From NCBI RefSeq assembly GCF_000381765.1, contig NZ_KB907078.1:167924-231923 (forward strand): DNA of 64,000 nt. The letters run 5' to 3'. The translations under genes and the position numbers were made by a program. The notes under the pieces are model-generated. The model searched no databases, was not told where the DNA came from, and saw only the letters and a program-made list of their open reading frames with translations. Position 1 is the first letter of the stretch. Every line of letters begins with the position of its first letter. Of the stretch, positions 60,402 through 64,000 are shown piece by piece. This stretch comes from [Zimmermannella] faecalis ATCC 13722 (GTDB lineage Bacteria > Actinomycetota > Actinomycetes > Actinomycetales > Microbacteriaceae).

Positions 60402-60467
60402 CGCATGGTGGTGAAAGAATCGCGCCGAGACGTCACCCCACCCCTGGCATCGACGAATTGAGAGTGT

Positions 60468-61460
60468 GTGAGCAAAGGACGCCAAGCAGCGAGGCGAAGC
60501 GACTCGCTCCCCGCAGTTGATGGGCCACCAGCGCACATCTCGCGACGGCTGACGCGGCCCGAGCGGAAGGTGCGCGACCGACTCAATCGGTCGGCTTTCG
60601 CGTTCGATGTCGAGGCCGCATATGGTGACCTGACGCACTTAGCGCGGGTCAGCGTGCGTCCACCGATTGGCGAATACATTCGACAAATTTGGGACCGACG
60701 GCACTTCGTTTGGCGCGAGGCGAGAAGCCGAGTAGCGACGAAAAACACACACGCGCGTCTCGGCAATGCATGGCTAGTACTCCGGCCAATCCTCGATGCG
60801 CTTTTCTACTGGATGATCTTTGGGCTCCTGCTGAATATGAGCCGCGGCCTGCCGAACTACGTCGCATTCGTAATCATCGGTATATTCATGTTCCAGTACA
60901 CGAGCTCGGCATTTGGAAACGGTTCTTCCGCGATCAGAAGTTCTCGCTCGCTTATCCGAGCTTTCAATTTTCCTAGGGCGTCAATCCTAGTTTCGATGCT
61001 TCTGCGAGATATATTGCAGCGCATACCGGCGATGATCGTGATGTTCATAATGATCATGGCCATCCCGCCGCACGCCCTGCCGAAGGCGACCTGGGTGCTG
61101 TTTCCCGCCATCTTCGTGCTGCAAGCATTCTTCAATTTTGGTGTCTACCTGATAATGGCAAGGTTCGGATCGACACTCCCGGATCTCTCACAGGCCATGT
61201 CATTCTTTTCTCGAATTCTCATGTACGCCTCGGGCGTCATTTTCCCAATCGACCGCTTTATCAACCACCCGACAATCAGCGCGATCATCGAGGCCAACCC
61301 GATCTACCAGCTCCTGCTCGCATACCGCTCAATCCTCATCGACGGCGTGATCCCTCCTATCGAGATCTGGCTGTTCATCGGCGCCTGGGCCTTAGCGACA
61401 CCATTGGTAGGCTTCGTGCTCTTTTGGTTTGCGGAGGAGTCGTATGCCCGAGAACGGTAA
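60468..61460 (+). CDS. Polysaccharide ABC transporter permease (Wzm/TagG type)
   Basis: ABC-2 membrane protein of 330 aa: a long cytoplasmic N-terminus of about 85 residues, then six helices beginning LVLRPILDALFYWMIFGLLL. FPRASILVSMLLRDILQRIP and the periplasmic ASGVIFPIDRFINHPTISAIIEANPIYQLLLAYRS are typical of the TagG/RfbA family that exports teichoic acids or O-antigen. GTG start. It overlaps the ATPase gene by 17 bp. Lower GC than the surrounding core. Confidence 0.9.
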   Translation: MSKGRQAARRSDSLPAVDGPPAHISRRLTRPERKVRDRLNRSAFAFDVEAAYGDLTHLARVSVRPPIGEYIRQIWDRRHFVWREARSRVATKNTHARLGNAWLVLRPILDALFYWMIFGLLLNMSRGLPNYVAFVIIGIFMFQYTSSAFGNGSSAIRSSRSLIRAFNFPRASILVSMLLRDILQRIPAMIVMFIMIMAIPPHALPKATWVLFPAIFVLQAFFNFGVYLIMARFGSTLPDLSQAMSFFSRILMYASGVIFPIDRFINHPTISAIIEANPIYQLLLAYRSILIDGVIPPIEIWLFIGAWALATPLVGFVLFWFAEESYARER

Positions 61461-62385
61461 CTTCAAACACAACCTCGTGCTCGACGGTCCGTTGCCGCGG
61501 GATTCTCCGAGTATCACTGTGCTCGCCGATGACATCCACATGACGTACGACGTCATGGCCGACAAGCGGGCGCGGAAGGGCCGCAAGGGCATCAACGGTC
61601 GCCAGAAGATGCGTTTCCGCGCCCTCCGAGGTGTCTCGTTGGCAGCCCGAGAGGGTGAGTTCATCGGCCTGGTTGGCCGCAATGGCTCCGGCAAGAGCAC
61701 GCTGCTGCGTGCCCTCGCGGGCCTTGAACCGCCGACGAAGGGCACAGTTGTGACGTCGGCGAAGCCACAACTACTCGGAGTGAGCGCGGCGCTTATGCCC
61801 GATCTGTCGGGCGAAGACAATATCCGCCTCGGCTTGCTTGCGATGGGGCTCTCGCCGGCCGACGTTATGGAACGACGTAACCGCATCGCGGACTTGTCCG
61901 GCCTTGGCGATGCATTAAGAATGCCCATGCGTACTTACTCGTCGGGAATGGGCGCACGCCTACGTTTCGCGATCTCCGTAGCCGCCGACCCGGCAATTCT
62001 AATGATCGATGAAGCCCTCTCAACCGGCGATGCGTCGTTCATGGAACGATCTCGTAAAGCCATGGAACGCATGATCGACACAGCCGGCACAGTCTTCCTC
62101 GTCAGCCACGCCGCGCAAACCATTGAAGAGCTTTGTACTCGCGCAATTTGGATTGACCAGGGCGAGATCATCGCTGACGGTCCCGCAGTCGACATCGCAC
62201 GCTCGTACCGGTGGTACGCGCACAATCTTGCTCTCGACAAGGTCGACAAGGCCGCGGGACTGCTCGAGGAAGCTCGACAGTCCCTCGAAGATCGACGCAA
62301 GAACATTCGCGCCGACGCGCGACTCTTACGTCGGAAAAGCTACGCCGAGGCAACGGCGTCGAACCCGATCATCAAAAAGCAGTAG
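61444..62385 (+). CDS. Polysaccharide ABC transporter ATP-binding protein (Wzt/TagH type)
   Basis: ATPase of 313 aa. Walker A GRNGSGKST, signature YSSGMGARLRF and Walker B ILMIDEALSTGD are the variant motifs of the Wzt/TagH exporter family. The ATG at 61444 has GGAGGAG four nt upstream and lies inside the permease gene. It has a short C-terminal helix tail but no Wzt carbohydrate-binding domain, so the exporter should act on undecaprenyl-linked polymer without terminal-cap recognition. Lower GC than flanking housekeeping genes. Confidence 0.93.
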   Translation: MPENGNFKHNLVLDGPLPRDSPSITVLADDIHMTYDVMADKRARKGRKGINGRQKMRFRALRGVSLAAREGEFIGLVGRNGSGKSTLLRALAGLEPPTKGTVVTSAKPQLLGVSAALMPDLSGEDNIRLGLLAMGLSPADVMERRNRIADLSGLGDALRMPMRTYSSGMGARLRFAISVAADPAILMIDEALSTGDASFMERSRKAMERMIDTAGTVFLVSHAAQTIEELCTRAIWIDQGEIIADGPAVDIARSYRWYAHNLALDKVDKAAGLLEEARQSLEDRRKNIRADARLLRRKSYAEATASNPIIKKQ

Positions 62386-62424
62386 CCACCCAGCACACAA
62401 GTGGCGTCGAAAGGACACGTCTCC

Positions 62425-63570
62425 ATGGCTCTCCCCAAGATCATGACCGTCTACGGAACACGACCCGAGGCGATTAAGGTCGCGCCACTCATCAAGGCGC
62501 TCGAGGCTGACGAACGGCTCGACTCAATCGCCGTGTCGACGGGCCAGCACCGCGAGATGCTCGACCAGGTGAACGCGATGTTCGGCATCACCCCGAAGAT
62601 CGACCTCAGCATCATGCGTCCCGGCCAGTCGCTCAACGGGATCGTCTCGCGAGTCATTGGCGAGCTCGACTCAGTACTAGACTCAGTTGCGCCCGACGCG
62701 GTGGTCGTGCACGGTGACACGTCCACCGCCATGGCTGCGGCAATAGCGGCGTTCAACCGCGAGATTCGTGTTGTACACCTTGAGGCGGGCCTTCGCACCG
62801 CCAATCTCTTTTCGCCTTTCCCGGAGGAGGCGAACCGCCGACTCATTAGCCGCATCTCGTCGCTCAACCTGGCACCGACGTCGACTGCAAAGGCAAACCT
62901 GCTCGCCGAGGCATCGCCTGCGGAAAACATCGTGGTGACCGGCAACACGGTCATCGATGCGCTGTTCGAGGCCACCAGCTGGGACACCCAATTCACCGAC
63001 ACGAGGCTGCAAGAAATCGCCGACTCCGAACGACGCATGGTGCTCGTGACAACGCACCGTCGCGAGAACATCGGCACGATGTCGGCGATCGGACGGGCGC
63101 TCCGTACGCTCGCCGAGCGGTACCCCGAGACGGCATTCGTGCTCCCGGCGCACCTCAACCCGAAGGTGCGTGCCGCGGTCTTCCCGCAGATCGAGGGCCT
63201 CGGCAACGTGATCGTTACCGATCCGCTCCCCTACGACGAGTTCACCAAGCTCATGTCGGTTGCCACGATCGTGCTCACCGACTCAGGCGGGGTGCAGGAG
63301 GAGGCTCCGGGCCTCGGCAAGCCGGTGCTCGTGATGCGGTCAAACACAGAACGCCCTGAGGCCCTCGACGCGGGCACTGTGCGGCTCGTCGGTACCGACG
63401 AGTCACGAATCGTCAATGAGACTGCCCGACTGCTTAATGATCGTGACGCGTACACCGAAATGGCGAACGCCGTGAATCCATACGGCGACGGCAAGGCGGC
63501 GTTCCGTAGCGTAGCCGCGATCGCGCAGCTCGTGGGGGTTGGTGCTCGCGTCGCCGATTTCGTCAGCTAG
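62425..63570 (+). CDS. wecB: UDP-N-acetylglucosamine 2-epimerase, non-hydrolysing
   Basis: Enzyme of 381 aa interconverting UDP-GlcNAc and UDP-ManNAc. Motifs YGTRPEAIKVAPL (N-terminus), VHGDTSTAMAAA, HLEAGLRT, VTTHRRENIG and TDSGGVQEEAPGLGKPVLVM are all present. ATG at 62425 with AAAGGA upstream; a GTG at 62401 is possible. UDP-ManNAc would feed a ManNAc-containing wall polymer exported by the preceding ABC pair. The dehydrogenase WecC is not in the window. Confidence 0.95.
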   Translation: MALPKIMTVYGTRPEAIKVAPLIKALEADERLDSIAVSTGQHREMLDQVNAMFGITPKIDLSIMRPGQSLNGIVSRVIGELDSVLDSVAPDAVVVHGDTSTAMAAAIAAFNREIRVVHLEAGLRTANLFSPFPEEANRRLISRISSLNLAPTSTAKANLLAEASPAENIVVTGNTVIDALFEATSWDTQFTDTRLQEIADSERRMVLVTTHRRENIGTMSAIGRALRTLAERYPETAFVLPAHLNPKVRAAVFPQIEGLGNVIVTDPLPYDEFTKLMSVATIVLTDSGGVQEEAPGLGKPVLVMRSNTERPEALDAGTVRLVGTDESRIVNETARLLNDRDAYTEMANAVNPYGDGKAAFRSVAAIAQLVGVGARVADFVS

Positions 63571-63598
63571 ACTCCGCGGCCCAGTTAGGCTGACCCAC

Positions 63599-63658
63599 AT
63601 GAAAATCAAGCCCAAGAGCCTAGAACAACAGATTGCCGTGGGACTGCTGCACGAGTAG
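63599..63658 (+). pseudogene. Short ORF broken next to the insertion sequence
   Basis: ATG at 63599 opens a 19-codon frame (MKIKPKSLEQQIAV, then GLLHE and TAG). The beginning looks like a genuine protein N-terminus, but it runs into a stop about 50 bp before the transposase start. The simplest reading is that an IS3-type element interrupted a gene here. The right-hand part would lie beyond the window. Confidence 0.45.
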
Positions 63659-63708
63659 GTGACATCTGGTCTGGCTTGCCCGCGTGGTGGGCCTGGAAGG
63701 ATGTTGCT

Positions 63709-64000
63709 GTGCCCAAGCCCTACCCGAGTGAATTCCGTGACGACGTCGTGCGCGTCGCTCAGAACCGCGAGCCCGGAGTCACGATCGAGCAGATCGCGAA
63801 AGACTTCGGTGTTCATCCGGTGACGCTGCAGAAGTGGCTCCACCGCGCCAAGGTCGAGGAGGGCACGGCGCCGGGTCAGTCCCGGTCCGAGGCGGCGGAG
63901 ATCCGTGAGCTGCGGAAGCGGAACCGGCTGCTGGAGCAGGAGAACGAGGTGCTGCGACGGGCGGCGGCGTATCTGTCGCAGGCGAACCTGCCGGGAAAAG
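63709..64000 (+). CDS. IS3-family transposase OrfA, partial
   Basis: GTG at 63709 opens a frame that runs off the window; 97 codons are seen. KPYPSEFRDDVVRVAQNRE, the helix-turn-helix IEQIAKDFGVHPVTLQKWLHRA and the leucine-zipper-like RELRKRNRLLEQENEVLRRA match OrfA of IS3 elements (HTH_Tnp_1). The last visible bases, GGGAAAAG, are of the kind used for the programmed -1 shift into OrfB. The left inverted repeat likely lies in 63650-63708 but cannot be placed without the other end. Confidence 0.85.
   Translation, partial: MPKPYPSEFRDDVVRVAQNREPGVTIEQIAKDFGVHPVTLQKWLHRAKVEEGTAPGQSRSEAAEIRELRKRNRLLEQENEVLRRAAAYLSQANLPGK

Overview
The window is high-GC DNA (by eye about two thirds G+C) from an actinobacterium, most likely Micrococcales and probably Microbacteriaceae. 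This rests on ClpC, RadA, a Ppx/GppA phosphatase, a short GNAT-type ArgA, sortase signals of the LAxTG type and frequent GTG starts. The genus cannot be fixed from the sequence. No rRNA, tRNA, CRISPR array or prophage is visible.

Region 1 (1-14.4 kb) holds the end of a secreted glycoside hydrolase, radA, a membrane-anchored protein, two large sortase-anchored phosphohydrolases (a 5'-nucleotidase and an ExeM/NucH-type nuclease) on either side of an aldo/keto reductase, argA, a Ppx/GppA phosphatase and an MFS transporter. The two surface phosphohydrolases could together take extracellular DNA to nucleoside and phosphate. Both have 11-bp-periodic repeats upstream that look like PHO boxes.

Region 2 (13.8-26.1 kb) is an exopolysaccharide locus: a DUF218 protein, UDP-glucuronate 4-epimerase-like enzyme, LMW tyrosine phosphatase, tyrosine autokinase with chain-length domain, O-antigen-polymerase-like protein, two glycosyltransferases, a flippase-like protein, a DegT aminotransferase and a PglF/CapD-type 4,6-dehydratase. 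The last three minus-strand genes before the flippase overlap by 4 nt each.

Region 3 (26.6-40.4 kb) is a catabolic region. One operon encodes a polar amino acid ABC importer, an FAD amine-oxidase-like protein and a HAD hydrolase, with a divergent two-unit Lrp regulator. A second encodes a class III aminotransferase, a FAD/Fe-S D-2-hydroxyacid dehydrogenase and a GntR regulator. A third encodes a semialdehyde dehydrogenase and a D-2-hydroxyacid dehydrogenase. The second and third share an operator-like sequence in their promoters.

Region 4 (40.6-53 kb) is housekeeping and small envelope genes: clpC, a lipoprotein, a small membrane protein, lysS, panC, a frameshifted lipoprotein gene, DUF218 and DUF2520 proteins, another lipoprotein, a regulator/membrane protein pair, a chagasin-like protein and a double universal stress protein.

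Region 5 (53.3-64 kb) has a large secreted GH78-type rhamnosidase with two C-terminal carbohydrate-binding repeats, then a second glycopolymer locus (pyruvyl transferase, glycosyltransferase, Wzm/Wzt-type ABC exporter, WecB), partly of lower GC. It ends in a short broken ORF and the start of an IS3-family transposase cut by the window edge.

Two families of dispersed intergenic palindromic repeats (four 65-70-bp units; two 87-bp hairpin units with compensatory changes) and a run of nested hairpins between lysS and panC are the most notable non-coding features.
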